In this document: positions 18,801-26,661 of the stretch, piece after piece
How the letters are laid out: each line of letters opens with the position of its first letter
Position numbering within the stretch: the stretch's first letter is position 1
Assembly (NCBI RefSeq): GCF_001984195.1
Contig: NZ_MTQN01000007.1
Span: 248,001 to 312,000 of the forward strand
Source: Kribbella sp. ALI-6-A
GTDB taxonomy: Bacteria > Actinomycetota > Actinomycetes > Propionibacteriales > Kribbellaceae
Length of the DNA: 64,000 nucleotides
Reading direction: 5' to 3'
Program-made: the position numbers and the translations under genes
The notes under the pieces: model-generated
What the model saw: only the letters and a program-made list of their open reading frames with translations
Databases searched by the model: none
Told to the model about the DNA's origin: nothing

Positions 18801-18806
18801 TACGAT
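18801..18806 (+). promoter_or_regulatory. Candidate -10 box of the methyltransferase gene (leaderless)
   Basis: TACGAT sits seven bases before the ATG at 18814, with no Shine-Dalgarno sequence, again the leaderless layout. Confidence 0.45.
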
Positions 18807-18813
18807 CGCCGGC

Positions 18814-19575
18814 ATGGACCGCGCCGACGTCGTCGCCCGGAATCGGCAGTACTGGGAGGCCTTGGCGCCGCGGCGTCCAGGGGAGTCGGTCGAGTTCTTC
18901 AGCTCCGGCGGAAGTGCACTCAACGAGCACGAGCTGGTCGCGGTGGGAGACGTGCGTGGGCGGCGGGTGCTCCAGCTGGCGTGCTCGGTGGGGGACGAGG
19001 CGCTGACCTTCGCGCAGCGGGGCGCCGACGTCGTGGCGGTGGATCTCGCGCCGACCCACCTGGCGACCGGACGAGCGAAAGCCGAGGCGCTGGGACTGAC
19101 CGTCGACTTCCGCGAGCAGGACATGATGGCGCTGGAACCGGACCTCGCGGGCTTCGACCTGATCTTCATCTCCTGGGGCGGAATCTGCTGGGTCCCGGAC
19201 CTCGGCCAGTGGGCCGCCGACTTGGCAGAACGCCTCACGCCGCGCGGCGTGCTCGTGATCAGCGAGCACCACCCGCTCTGGGAGGTCCTGACCGTCACCG
19301 GTGAGGAAACTCTGACGGTCTCCGGCGACTACTTCACCGCCGCCCGCGACGGCTACGCGGATCCTGCCAAGGCCCCGCAGATCACCCGTGAGCTCGACGC
19401 CCAAGTCCAAAGCCGCAGTTACGTGTGGAATCTGGGTGCCCTCGCCAGCGCGCTCCTGTCCGCGGGCCTCACGATCCGCTCCCTGCAGGAGTTCCCGGAG
19501 GCCGACATGTACGCCGGCCTGGGAGACCAGGCGGCTCACATCCCAGCCACGTACCTCCTGACCGCCACCCGCTGA
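18814..19575 (+). CDS. SAM-dependent methyltransferase
   Basis: A 253-residue class I methyltransferase. SAM-binding motif I is VLQLACSVGDEALTFAQRG (GxxxGD variant with SVGDE), then the acidic loop VVAVDLAPTHLATGRAKAEALG and motif II FDLIFISWGGICWVPDL. The acceptor is unknown; the family is near UbiE/Methyltransf_11 proteins. The ATG at 18814 follows a TACGAT box and removes a 12-codon basic tail that lacks similarity to the family. One base separates its stop from the GTG of the HAD-like gene, so the two form a unit. Confidence 0.87.
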   Translation: MDRADVVARNRQYWEALAPRRPGESVEFFSSGGSALNEHELVAVGDVRGRRVLQLACSVGDEALTFAQRGADVVAVDLAPTHLATGRAKAEALGLTVDFREQDMMALEPDLAGFDLIFISWGGICWVPDLGQWAADLAERLTPRGVLVISEHHPLWEVLTVTGEETLTVSGDYFTAARDGYADPAKAPQITRELDAQVQSRSYVWNLGALASALLSAGLTIRSLQEFPEADMYAGLGDQAAHIPATYLLTATR

Positions 19576-19576
19576 C

Positions 19577-20194
19577 GTGCGTCGCTTCGTTGTCCTCGAC
19601 GCGATGGGTGTGCTCTACCGGCATGGCAACGTGGTCCGCAGCCTGCTCGTCCCGTATCTGCGCGACCACGGATGTTCGCGCAGCGAGTCAGAGATCCTGC
19701 AGACCTACCACCTCTGCACCCTCGGCAAGATCGCGACCCACGACCTGTGGAATCGGCTGGGTGCCGGAGCGAGCGCAACCGACGCCGACTACTGCACACG
19801 GCACGAACTCAACCCCGGCGTCACCTCGACTCTCGAGCGGCTCACCGCGGCCGGCATCACGCCGGTCGTTCTGACGAACGACGCCGCGGCGTGGTCCGAG
19901 TTCCTGCGCCGGCGCTTCGACCTCGAGCAGTACGTCGAACGCTGGTACGTCAGCTCCGACATCGGTGCACGCAAGCCGTCGGCGGACGCCTATCGCGCCG
20001 TGCTCGCCCACCCCGGCCTCGACCCTGCTCGGACGGTCTTTGTCGACGACCGTCCGGCCAACCTGCTGGGCGCTCGCGCAGCCGGGTTCCAGCCGCTGCT
20101 CTTCCACAGCGACGATTCCGCCGCCAACGCGGTGGACGGGTTCACGCCGACGGAGGTCCGCAGCATGAGTGAGCTGGCGACACAGCTCGTGTGA
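19577..20194 (+). CDS. HAD-superfamily hydrolase-like protein
   Basis: A 205-residue HAD-like protein with the motifs in order: motif I FVVLDAMGVLYR, motif II TPVVLTNDA, Lys of GARKPSADAYRAV, and motif IV TVFVDDRPANLLGARAAGF. The second Asp of the usual DxD in motif I is replaced by Met (DAM). The nucleophile is kept but the acid/base residue is changed, which in other HAD proteins goes with altered or lost phosphatase activity. It begins with GTG one base after the methyltransferase stop. The cellular substrate is unknown. Confidence 0.85.
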   Translation: MRRFVVLDAMGVLYRHGNVVRSLLVPYLRDHGCSRSESEILQTYHLCTLGKIATHDLWNRLGAGASATDADYCTRHELNPGVTSTLERLTAAGITPVVLTNDAAAWSEFLRRRFDLEQYVERWYVSSDIGARKPSADAYRAVLAHPGLDPARTVFVDDRPANLLGARAAGFQPLLFHSDDSAANAVDGFTPTEVRSMSELATQLV

Positions 20195-20222
20195 ACCGGT
20201 CGGGAATCGGCGACACCAGGGG

Positions 20223-20723
20223 TCAATCCCGTGGAGATACTGGTGGCTCGAGGAACCCAGTGCCCCAAGCAACAGGAATGGTGATCAAGGCAACGATCAC
20301 CCCGGTCATCACCGCCGCCGACACGGTGAACCTGCCGACGGCGACGCCTCCGGCGGCGGAGCCGAGGGCGATGCCGATGTTGGCGGCCGACGCCGGCAGG
20401 GCCTGGGCCAGTTGGCCGCCAGGACCGGCCAGGCTGATCACCCGGTACTGCAACGAGGGCACGACCCCCGTTCCGAAAATTCCCAGGGCGATCAGCGCCA
20501 AAGCCGTCGGGATCGCGCTGCTACCGACTAGATAGAGGGCCAGCAGGGCGCCGGCCAGTCCGATCGCGCCAAGGACGACGGTGCGCGCGGCGTTGCGGTC
20601 GGCGTACCGTCCGCCGCCGAACGAGCCGACCGCGGTCGCGACGCCGTACGCGAGAAGGAACGCGCTGAGTGGCGCGCCGGTGATGCCGGTGACGGATTCG
20701 AGGAACGGCACGACGTAGGTCAC
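20223..20723 (-). pseudogene. Remnant of an MFS transporter (C-terminal half only)
   Basis: The 166 codons read as the second six-helix bundle of a major facilitator drug transporter. TYVVPFLESVTGITG corresponds to the start of helix 7, and GVATAVGSFGGGRYADRN is the motif between helices 8 and 9 (GxxGGxxADR). Five more helices follow to the C-terminus, FLEPPVSP. The frame is open only to 20759 (TGA at 20760-20762) and no N-terminal half is present, so helices 1-6 have been lost. A half-size functional protein is unlikely, because the missing half holds part of the transport path. It sits just downstream of zur. Confidence 0.75.
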
Positions 20724-20781
20724 GGTCCGCGCCCCATCGCTCTGCCGGAGTGGCTTAGGTCACATCGGTGCCCACCGAACG

Positions 20782-21174
20782 TCAGGGTTTCTGGCAGTCC
20801 TGGCAGGTTCCGAAGATCTCCAGCGTGTGGCTGATGTCGGAGTACCCGTGCTCGGCCGCGACCTTGTCGGCCCAGCGTTCGACGGCCGGGCCTTCGACCT
20901 CGACGGTGCGGCCGCAGTTGCGACAGACCAGGTGGTGATGGTGGCCCTTGGAGCAGCGTCGGTACGCCGTTTCGCCGTCGGCGGTGCGCAGCACGTCGAC
21001 CTCGCGGGAGTCGGCCAGGGCCTGCAGCGTGCGGTAGACCGTGGTGAGGCCGACGGCCTCGCCGGAGGTCCGGAGCTCCTGGTGGATCTCCTGGGCTGTC
21101 CGGAAGTCGTCCAGGTTGTCCAGCACCGACGCCACCGCCGCGCGCTGACGGGTCGACCTCGTTCCGATCGCCAC
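20782..21174 (-). CDS. zur: Zinc uptake regulator, Fur family
   Basis: A 130-residue Fur-family repressor, called Zur from its position at the end of znuACB. It has the winged-helix text TRQRAAVASVLDNLDDFRTAQEIHQELRTSGEAVGLTTVYRTLQ, the histidine metal cluster GHHHHLVCRNCGR and the second CxxC, CQDCQKP, that holds the structural zinc. With Zn2+ it should repress znuA and perhaps the divergent YibE/F gene through the palindrome at 23993-24007. The start is the GTG at 21174, which has AGGAGG seven bases upstream; an upstream ATG at 21213 is in frame but lacks a ribosome site. The gap after znuB is 67 bp. Confidence 0.93.
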   Translation of the reverse strand: MAIGTRSTRQRAAVASVLDNLDDFRTAQEIHQELRTSGEAVGLTTVYRTLQALADSREVDVLRTADGETAYRRCSKGHHHHLVCRNCGRTVEVEGPAVERWADKVAAEHGYSDISHTLEIFGTCQDCQKP

Positions 21175-21241
21175 CGTGCCTCCTGTCAAAAGATCGCCGA
21201 TTCTGCCCGGCAACTCGCCATTGTTTCAGATGCCGGCAACT

Positions 21242-22246
21242 TCAGTGCTCGTCCCAGTGGTCGCCGTGGGCCGCGTGCAGGTGCCCGTCGTGCACGTAGT
21301 CGACGTGATCGCCGTGCTCGACCTTCGGGTGCCCGCACTTCTGGCTGTGCGCGTGCGGGTGCTCGTCGGTCACCACATGCGGCTCCGGCCCGGGCACCCC
21401 GACCTCCGGCTCCTCGTCGGCCAGCGGTGCCTGTACGGCGCGCCGCCGGCGTACCAGCGCCCCGGCGATCGCCGCGACGACGAAGCACGCCAGCGCCAGG
21501 ACGACGATCGTCGCACCGGGCGCCACGTTCGCGTTGTACGACGTGATGATGCCCGCGAGGCACACCAGCACCCCGATCCCGCACGCGGTCGTGAACGTCG
21601 ACCGGAACGACCTCGTCAACTGCTGAGCCGTCGCCACCGGCACCACCATCAGTGCGCTGACCAGCAGCAGCCCGACGGTCCGCATCGCCACCGTCACGGT
21701 CACGGCGGCCATCACCGCGATCAGCAGGTTGAGCAGCTGGACCCGGAGCCCGGTGACGCGGGCGAACTCCTCGTCCTGGCAGACCGCGAACAGCTGCGGC
21801 CCGAGGCCGATCGCCACGATCAGAACGACGGCGGCGAGCCCCACCACGACGTACAGGTCGGAGGCCGAGACAGTGGTCAGCGAGCCGAACAGGTACGTGT
21901 TCAGCGTGGCCGCGCCTTGACCGGCCAGTCCGATCAGCAGGACGCCGCCCGCGATGCCGCCGTAGAAGAGCAAGGACAGCGCAACGTCGCCGCTGGTCTT
22001 GCCGCGGGCCCGGATCAGCTCGATCGCGCTGGCGCCGACGATCGCGACCAGGATCGCGGTCAGCACCGGCGCGGTCCCGGTGAGCAGGCCGAGCGCGACG
22101 CCGGTGATCGCGATGTGGCCGATCCCGTCGCCCATCAACGCGAGCCGGCGCTGCACCAGGTACGTGCCGATCGCCGGGGCGGACAACCCCGTCAGCAGCC
22201 CGGCGAGCAACGCCCGCTGCATGAACTCCAGTTCGAACAGGGTCAT
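21242..22246 (-). CDS. znuB: Zinc ABC transporter permease
   Basis: A 334-residue membrane permease of the zinc/manganese ABC-3 family with about eight or nine helices, starting LFELEFMQRALLAGLLTGLSAPAIGTYLVQRRLALMGDGIGHIAITGVALG, which is the family signature. The C-terminal ~50 residues form a cytoplasmic tail rich in His and acidic residues (HPHAHSQKCGHPKVEHGD and more), probably binding zinc near the pore. The ATG at 22246 overlaps the znuC stop by four bases; another ATG nine bases earlier is possible. Confidence 0.92.
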   Translation of the reverse strand: MTLFELEFMQRALLAGLLTGLSAPAIGTYLVQRRLALMGDGIGHIAITGVALGLLTGTAPVLTAILVAIVGASAIELIRARGKTSGDVALSLLFYGGIAGGVLLIGLAGQGAATLNTYLFGSLTTVSASDLYVVVGLAAVVLIVAIGLGPQLFAVCQDEEFARVTGLRVQLLNLLIAVMAAVTVTVAMRTVGLLLVSALMVVPVATAQQLTRSFRSTFTTACGIGVLVCLAGIITSYNANVAPGATIVVLALACFVVAAIAGALVRRRRAVQAPLADEEPEVGVPGPEPHVVTDEHPHAHSQKCGHPKVEHGDHVDYVHDGHLHAAHGDHWDEH

Positions 22247-23004
22247 GACAGCCATCCCCGCTGTTCGTCGTCCACGACGTGCGGGTGGACGTGGGCGTGG
22301 GTCTGGGAGGCGTGCGGCGGGCCGTCGTACACGACGCGGCCGCGGCGCAGCACGATCGAGCGGTCGATCAGCGCGTCCATCGGGCCGAGGTCGTGGCTGA
22401 CCATGATGACGGTGGTGCCGCGGGCGACCCGTTCGCGGATCGCCTCGGCGAAGATGTCCTGGCTGGCCAGGTCGACGCCGGCGGTCGGCTCGTCGAGCAT
22501 GAGCAGTTCGGGGTCGGACACCAGCGCGCGGGCGATCAGCACCCGCTGCTGCTGGCCTCCGGAGAGCTCGGCGACCGCGTCCTTGCGCCGGTCGGCCATG
22601 TCGACCAGCTCCAGCGACTGGTCGACGGCGGACTTCTGAGCGGCTGACAGCGGGCGGAACAGCCGCCGCTGCGACAGCAGCCCGGACGAGACCACCTCGT
22701 GCACAGTCGCCGGTACGCCGCCGGCCGCGGTGATGCGCTGCGGCACGTAGCCGATCCGGCTCCACTGCCGGAAACGAGGGACCGGCGTACCGAACAGGCG
22801 GACCTCCCCGCGCGCGGCTTGCAGCAGACCGACGATGGTCCGGACCAAGGTGGACTTGCCGGAGCCGTTGGTGCCGAGCACGGCGACCACCTCGCCGGGA
22901 CGGATCCGCAGGTCGATGCCGCGCAGCACGAGACGACCGCCCAGGTCCACCGAGAGATCGGTGACCTGGACGGCCTTCGGGGTGTCGGGTGAAGAAGGTG
23001 TCAC
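22243..23004 (-). CDS. znuC: Zinc ABC transporter ATP-binding protein
   Basis: A 253-residue ABC ATPase: Walker A GTNGSGKST, the family's VPQRITAAGG segment, signature LSGGQQQR, Walker B LLMLDEPTAGVD and H-loop VSHDLG. This matches ZnuC-type ATPases that energise high-affinity Zn2+ import with ZnuB and the binding lipoprotein ZnuA. The C-terminal end is His-rich (HASQTHAHVHPHVVDDEQRG). It overlaps znuA and znuB by four bases each. Confidence 0.93.
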   Translation of the reverse strand: MTPSSPDTPKAVQVTDLSVDLGGRLVLRGIDLRIRPGEVVAVLGTNGSGKSTLVRTIVGLLQAARGEVRLFGTPVPRFRQWSRIGYVPQRITAAGGVPATVHEVVSSGLLSQRRLFRPLSAAQKSAVDQSLELVDMADRRKDAVAELSGGQQQRVLIARALVSDPELLMLDEPTAGVDLASQDIFAEAIRERVARGTTVIMVSHDLGPMDALIDRSIVLRRGRVVYDGPPHASQTHAHVHPHVVDDEQRGWLS

Positions 23005-23993
23005 GCGCAGCTGTTCGCCTTCCGGAGCTCCTGGAGGTTCTCCCGCATCAGCGTCAGGTAGGTCTCCTGCGAGTTCGCGTCCGACAGGCCCTCGATCGGG
23101 CTGAGTACGGCGGTCTTGACGTGAACGTCACGCGCGATCGACTCGGCCACCTTCGGGCTGACCAGCTCCTCGTAGAAGATCGTGGTGACCTTCTGGCTGC
23201 GCACGATGTCCTGGACCTCCTTGATCCGCTGCGGGGTCGGTTCGGCGTCCGGGGTGAATCCGGCGATGCCGACCATCTGCAGACCGTACCGCTTCGCCAG
23301 GTAGGCGAACGCCTCGTGGCTGGTCACGAACGTCTTCAGCTTGCAGTTCTGCAGCCCGGTCCGGAACTCGGTGTCGAGCTTGTTCACCTCGCCGAGCAGC
23401 GTCTTGGCTCGCTCCTTGTAACCGTCGGCGTGCGCCGCGTCGACCTCGACGAGCTTGTCGGTGACCGCCTGGACGACGCCCGCGTAGCGGACCGGGTCGA
23501 GCCAGAAGTGCGGGTCGAGCTCGTTGTTGCTGAAGGCGGCCGGCTTGACCGTGCCGGTCGGCGTGGCCGAGCCCTCGCCCTCGTGCTCCTCGTGCTCCTC
23601 GAAGTTCGCGCCGGTGTCCTCCAGCTTCGCGGCCGGGGCGACGTCGAAACCGGCGTCCGGTGCGTTCTGCGCGACGGCCTCGTCGACCGCGGGCTGCAGG
23701 CCCTTCTCGAACACGACCAGCTTGGCGTCGGCGATCGTGCCGACCTGCTTCGGGGTGAGCTCCAGGTCGTGCGGCTCGACGCCGGGCGCGGTCAGCGTGG
23801 TCACGTTCACCGCGTCGCCCCCCACCGACTTGGCGATGAACTCGAGCGGGTAGAACGATGCCACCACGTCGAGCTTGTCCCCGCTGCCGCCGGAGCTGCC
23901 GGAGCCGCTGTCAGCAGTGGAGCCGCAGCCTGCGAGAGTGAGCAGGGCCAGTGCGGCAAGGCCGGCGGTGACAGCACGCGAACTAGATCTCAT
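23001..23993 (-). CDS. znuA: Zinc-binding lipoprotein of the ZnuABC transporter
   Basis: A 330-residue metal-binding lipoprotein. The signal peptide ends in the lipobox LAGC (about residue 23). The binding fold shows VVASFYPLEFIAKSVGG, the ligand region GVEPHDLELTPKQ, a His/Glu-rich loop (EEHEEHEGEG) typical of zinc rather than manganese carriers, DPHFWLDPVRY, and ETYLTLMRENL at the end. I choose the ATG at 23993: no ribosome site precedes either ATG, and the -35 TTGACA at 24029-24024 puts the transcript start close to this codon, giving a leaderless mRNA. An in-frame ATG at 24008 would add five residues. First gene of znuACB-zur. Confidence 0.92.
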   Translation of the reverse strand: MRSSSRAVTAGLAALALLTLAGCGSTADSGSGSSGGSGDKLDVVASFYPLEFIAKSVGGDAVNVTTLTAPGVEPHDLELTPKQVGTIADAKLVVFEKGLQPAVDEAVAQNAPDAGFDVAPAAKLEDTGANFEEHEEHEGEGSATPTGTVKPAAFSNNELDPHFWLDPVRYAGVVQAVTDKLVEVDAAHADGYKERAKTLLGEVNKLDTEFRTGLQNCKLKTFVTSHEAFAYLAKRYGLQMVGIAGFTPDAEPTPQRIKEVQDIVRSQKVTTIFYEELVSPKVAESIARDVHVKTAVLSPIEGLSDANSQETYLTLMRENLQELRKANSCA

Positions 23994-24007
23994 GACAATC
24001 ATTTTCA
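23993..24007. promoter_or_regulatory. Candidate Zur box between znuA and the YibE/F gene
   Basis: TGACAATCATTTTCA is an imperfect palindrome (TGA-N-AAT-N-ATT-N-TCA) with the layout of actinobacterial Zur sites (TGAAAATGATTTTCA-like). It covers the presumed -10 and the znuA start region, and the divergent gene begins only 40 bp away, so zinc-bound Zur could repress both. Confidence 0.75.
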
Positions 24008-24029
24008 TTTAAATGGAACTGGTTGTCAA
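24001..24029 (-). promoter_or_regulatory. Candidate znuA promoter
   Basis: TTGACA (24029-24024, read on the minus strand) is followed about 17 bp later by GAAAAT (24006-24001), giving a start point near 23993. The Zur box overlaps the -10. The -10 is a weak match, so the exact position is uncertain. Confidence 0.5.
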
Positions 24030-24046
24030 AACAGGGAGTGAAACGG

Positions 24047-25393
24047 ATGGCCAGGCGGACGGTCGGACGCAGACGCTCCGACAGCAAACCCAACCGGCGC
24101 CGACGGATCGAAATTCCCCGCGGTCACGGCCATGGGCACGGTCACGGGCACGGCGGCTGGGGTGACGAGCACGTCATGGACACCTCCGTCGTGGACCAGG
24201 ACGCGGTGGTCGCCCGGCGCGTCCGGGTGGTCGTCGCGGCGCTGCTGATCCCGCTGATCGCGGCGGCGGTGATCGCGATGGTGGTGATGTGGCCGGGCGG
24301 CGACCTGGTGGTCCAGTCGGCCCAGTCGTCCGGCGCCGGGGGCACCGTCACGAAGCTCGAGCCGTGCCCGGAGAGTCCGGCCGACTGTGACCAGGCGACG
24401 GTCCGGATCGACTCCGGACCCTCCGACAAGGGCGCCGAGGTGCCGGTCGAGGTGCCGAAGGGCAAGCAGGCGGCGATCCCGATCGACGTCGGCGACAAGG
24501 TCCTGCTCGGGGTGGACGCGAACGCGCCGATCAGCGAGCGGTTCCAGTACGTCGATCACGACCGCGGCCGCCCGCTGATGGTGCTGGCGGCCCTGTTCGC
24601 CGTCGCGGTCGTCGTGCTGTCCCGCTGGCGAGGCCTGGCGGCGCTCGGTGCGCTCGGCGTCAGCGCGCTCACGCTGACGCAGTTCATCCTGCCCGCCATC
24701 CTCAAGGGGTCGAACCCGCTGCTCGTGGCGGTGGTCGGCGGGTCGGTGATCATGGTGGTCGCCCTCTATCTGACCCACGGCGTCAACGCCCAGTCGTCGG
24801 TCGCGCTGGCCGGCACGATCGCGTCGCTCGGGCTGACCGCGTTGCTCGGCTGGGCGTTCGTCAAGTTCAGCGCCCTGTCCGGGATCGGCTCAGAGGGCGC
24901 GTCGGTGGTGAAGGCCTACGTGCCGGACCTGGACCTGGCCGGGCTGCTCGTGGCCGGGATCGTGATCGGCGCACTCGGCGTACTGGACGACGTGACGGTG
25001 ACGCAGGCGAGCGCGGTCTGGGAGCTCTCGGCGGCGAATCCGTCCGCGAGCCGGGCCTCGCTGTTCGGCGCCGGGCTGCGGATCGGCCGGGCGCACGTCG
25101 CCTCGGTGGTGAACACCCTCGTGCTCGCGTACGCCGGAGCCGCGCTGCCGATCCTGATGGTCTTCGCGATCAGCGGGACCAAGGCCGGCTACCTGATCTC
25201 CACCGAGCTGGTGGCGATCGAAGTGGTCCGAGGTCTGGTCGGCAGCCTGGGCATCATCGCCGCCGTTCCGCTGACCACGGCTCTGGCCGCGATGGCCGTC
25301 GCCGACCGCTCCCGCGACCTGGTCGCCGAGCCCGAGCACCTCGAGCCCACGCCGGAAAACGCCGATCGAGTGGCGCCCTCCCCGGAGTCGTGA
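24047..25393 (+). CDS. YibE/F family membrane protein with His-rich N-terminus
   Basis: A 448-residue YibE/F-family protein. A basic N-terminus runs into a (Gly-His)5 stretch at residues 26-35, then GWGDEH. One membrane helix (about 60-82, VVVAALLIPLIAAAVIAMVV) anchors an extracytoplasmic domain (about 85-175), and six or seven further helices follow, starting VLAALFAVAVVVLSRWRG. The core DVTVTQASAVWELSAANP is the most conserved part of the family. The function of YibE/F proteins is not established. The His-rich tail and the shared Zur box suggest a role in zinc handling. Start: ATG at 24047 with AGGGAG eight bases upstream; a TTG at 24023 is less likely. Confidence 0.85.
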   Translation: MARRTVGRRRSDSKPNRRRRIEIPRGHGHGHGHGHGGWGDEHVMDTSVVDQDAVVARRVRVVVAALLIPLIAAAVIAMVVMWPGGDLVVQSAQSSGAGGTVTKLEPCPESPADCDQATVRIDSGPSDKGAEVPVEVPKGKQAAIPIDVGDKVLLGVDANAPISERFQYVDHDRGRPLMVLAALFAVAVVVLSRWRGLAALGALGVSALTLTQFILPAILKGSNPLLVAVVGGSVIMVVALYLTHGVNAQSSVALAGTIASLGLTALLGWAFVKFSALSGIGSEGASVVKAYVPDLDLAGLLVAGIVIGALGVLDDVTVTQASAVWELSAANPSASRASLFGAGLRIGRAHVASVVNTLVLAYAGAALPILMVFAISGTKAGYLISTELVAIEVVRGLVGSLGIIAAVPLTTALAAMAVADRSRDLVAEPEHLEPTPENADRVAPSPES

Positions 25394-25476
25394 TCTTGCT
25401 CTGACCGCGGGGTGATCTTCCGGAATTCCGTCCGGCAGGTTCTTCCGTCGCGCGCGAACCCGATCTAGAGTTCCGA

Positions 25477-25489
25477 TCTGTCACAGATT
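25477..25489. promoter_or_regulatory. Short perfect palindrome upstream of the ebo-type operon
   Basis: ATCTGT-C-ACAGAT, 6+1+6 bp, lies 48 bp before the first gene of the operon and could be an operator. No regulator in the window is an obvious partner. Confidence 0.35.
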
Positions 25490-25536
25490 GTCCGCCCAAG
25501 ACTACCTTCTGTGGCAGCGAGCTTGAGGAGCCGCGG

Positions 25537-26661
25537 ATGCGTCGACGCGTGGGTGTGTGGTTGTTCGGGGCAAGGGGTTCGGTCGCCACCACGACCGTCG
25601 CCGGAGCGGCGGCGGTGGCCCACGGCGCTCCGCCCGCCGGAGTCGTCACCGAGCAGCCGGCGTTCGCCGGCGCGGGGCTGGTGCCGATCGACCGGCTGGT
25701 CTTCGGCGGGCACGACCCCGCCGAGACCCCGCTGAGCAAACAGGTCGAGCGACTCGTTGCCGGCGGCGTGCTCCCGCTCGGACTGGACGGCCTGATCGCG
25801 GCCGAGCTGGCCGAGGCGGAGCGGAATCTCGTGGTCCTGCCCGACGCGGACAGCCAGGACGAGCTGGTCCGCCGGATGGCCGAGGACATCCGCGCCTTCC
25901 GGCTGCGTAACGACCTCGATCACGTCGTCGCGATCAACGTCGCCTCGACCGAACCGCCGTACCAGGTCCAGTACGACGACGTGGCCGCCCTGCGGGAGGC
26001 GTTGAGGTCCGAGCAGGCGTTGCCGCCGAGCTCGATCGGGGCGCTGGCCGCGTTCGAGGCGGGTGCGGCGTACGTGGACTTCACGCCGTCGACCTCGATC
26101 CGGCCGCGGGTGGTCCGGGACTGGGCGGTCGAGCGGCAGCTGCCGTACGGCGGGCAGGACGCGAAGACGGGGGAGACCCTGGTGAAGAGCGTGCTGGCGC
26201 CGATGTTCACCGCTCGCGCGCTGCCGGTGCACGCCTGGTCGGGGACCAATCTGCTCGGTGGTGGCGATGGAGCCACGCTCGCCGATCCGCACGCGGCCGA
26301 GTCGAAGAGCGTGTCCAAGGAGCGCGTGCTGACCGAGCTGCTCGGCGGTGAGGTGCCTGGAGAGGTCCACATCGACTACGTGGACCCGCTGGGCGACTGG
26401 AAGACCGCCTGGGACCACGTGATGTTCTCCGGGTTCCTGGGCGTGCGGATGACGCTGCAGTTCACCTGGCAGGGGTGTGACTCGGCGCTGGCCGCTCCGC
26501 TCGTGCTGGACCTGGCTCGGCTGTCGGCGCTGGCGCTGGAGCGAGGTCATGTCGGGGCGATGCCGTTCCTGGGCTTCTACTTCAAGGACCCGGTCGAGTC
26601 GACCGAGCATGCGCTCACCAGGCAGTACGACGAGCTGCTGCGGTGGGTGCACGCATGCTGA
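25537..26661 (+). CDS. myo-inositol-1-phosphate synthase family protein, first gene of ebo-type operon
   Basis: A 374-residue member of the inositol-1-phosphate synthase family, which cyclises glucose-6-phosphate to inositol phosphate by an NAD+-dependent redox and aldol sequence. Evidence: the N-terminal NAD loop WLFGARGSVATTTVAG, the segment VVAINVASTEPP, and the active-site stretch LPYGGQDAKTGETLVKSVLAPMF, with the catalytic-domain lysines of KTGETLVK and, later, VHAWSGTNLLGGGDG and SKSVSKERV. In other bacteria the ebo cluster carries a dehydroquinate-synthase-like gene (eboD); here this different sugar-phosphate cyclase takes that place. It overlaps the UbiA gene by seven bases. Possibly specialised, because actinobacteria usually have another copy for mycothiol and phosphatidylinositol. 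Confidence 0.87.
   Translation: MRRRVGVWLFGARGSVATTTVAGAAAVAHGAPPAGVVTEQPAFAGAGLVPIDRLVFGGHDPAETPLSKQVERLVAGGVLPLGLDGLIAAELAEAERNLVVLPDADSQDELVRRMAEDIRAFRLRNDLDHVVAINVASTEPPYQVQYDDVAALREALRSEQALPPSSIGALAAFEAGAAYVDFTPSTSIRPRVVRDWAVERQLPYGGQDAKTGETLVKSVLAPMFTARALPVHAWSGTNLLGGGDGATLADPHAAESKSVSKERVLTELLGGEVPGEVHIDYVDPLGDWKTAWDHVMFSGFLGVRMTLQFTWQGCDSALAAPLVLDLARLSALALERGHVGAMPFLGFYFKDPVESTEHALTRQYDELLRWVHAC

Noticed and set aside
20223..20723. A functional six-helix transporter
   Set aside because: The segment aligns with the second half of MFS proteins only, and there is no upstream partner frame.
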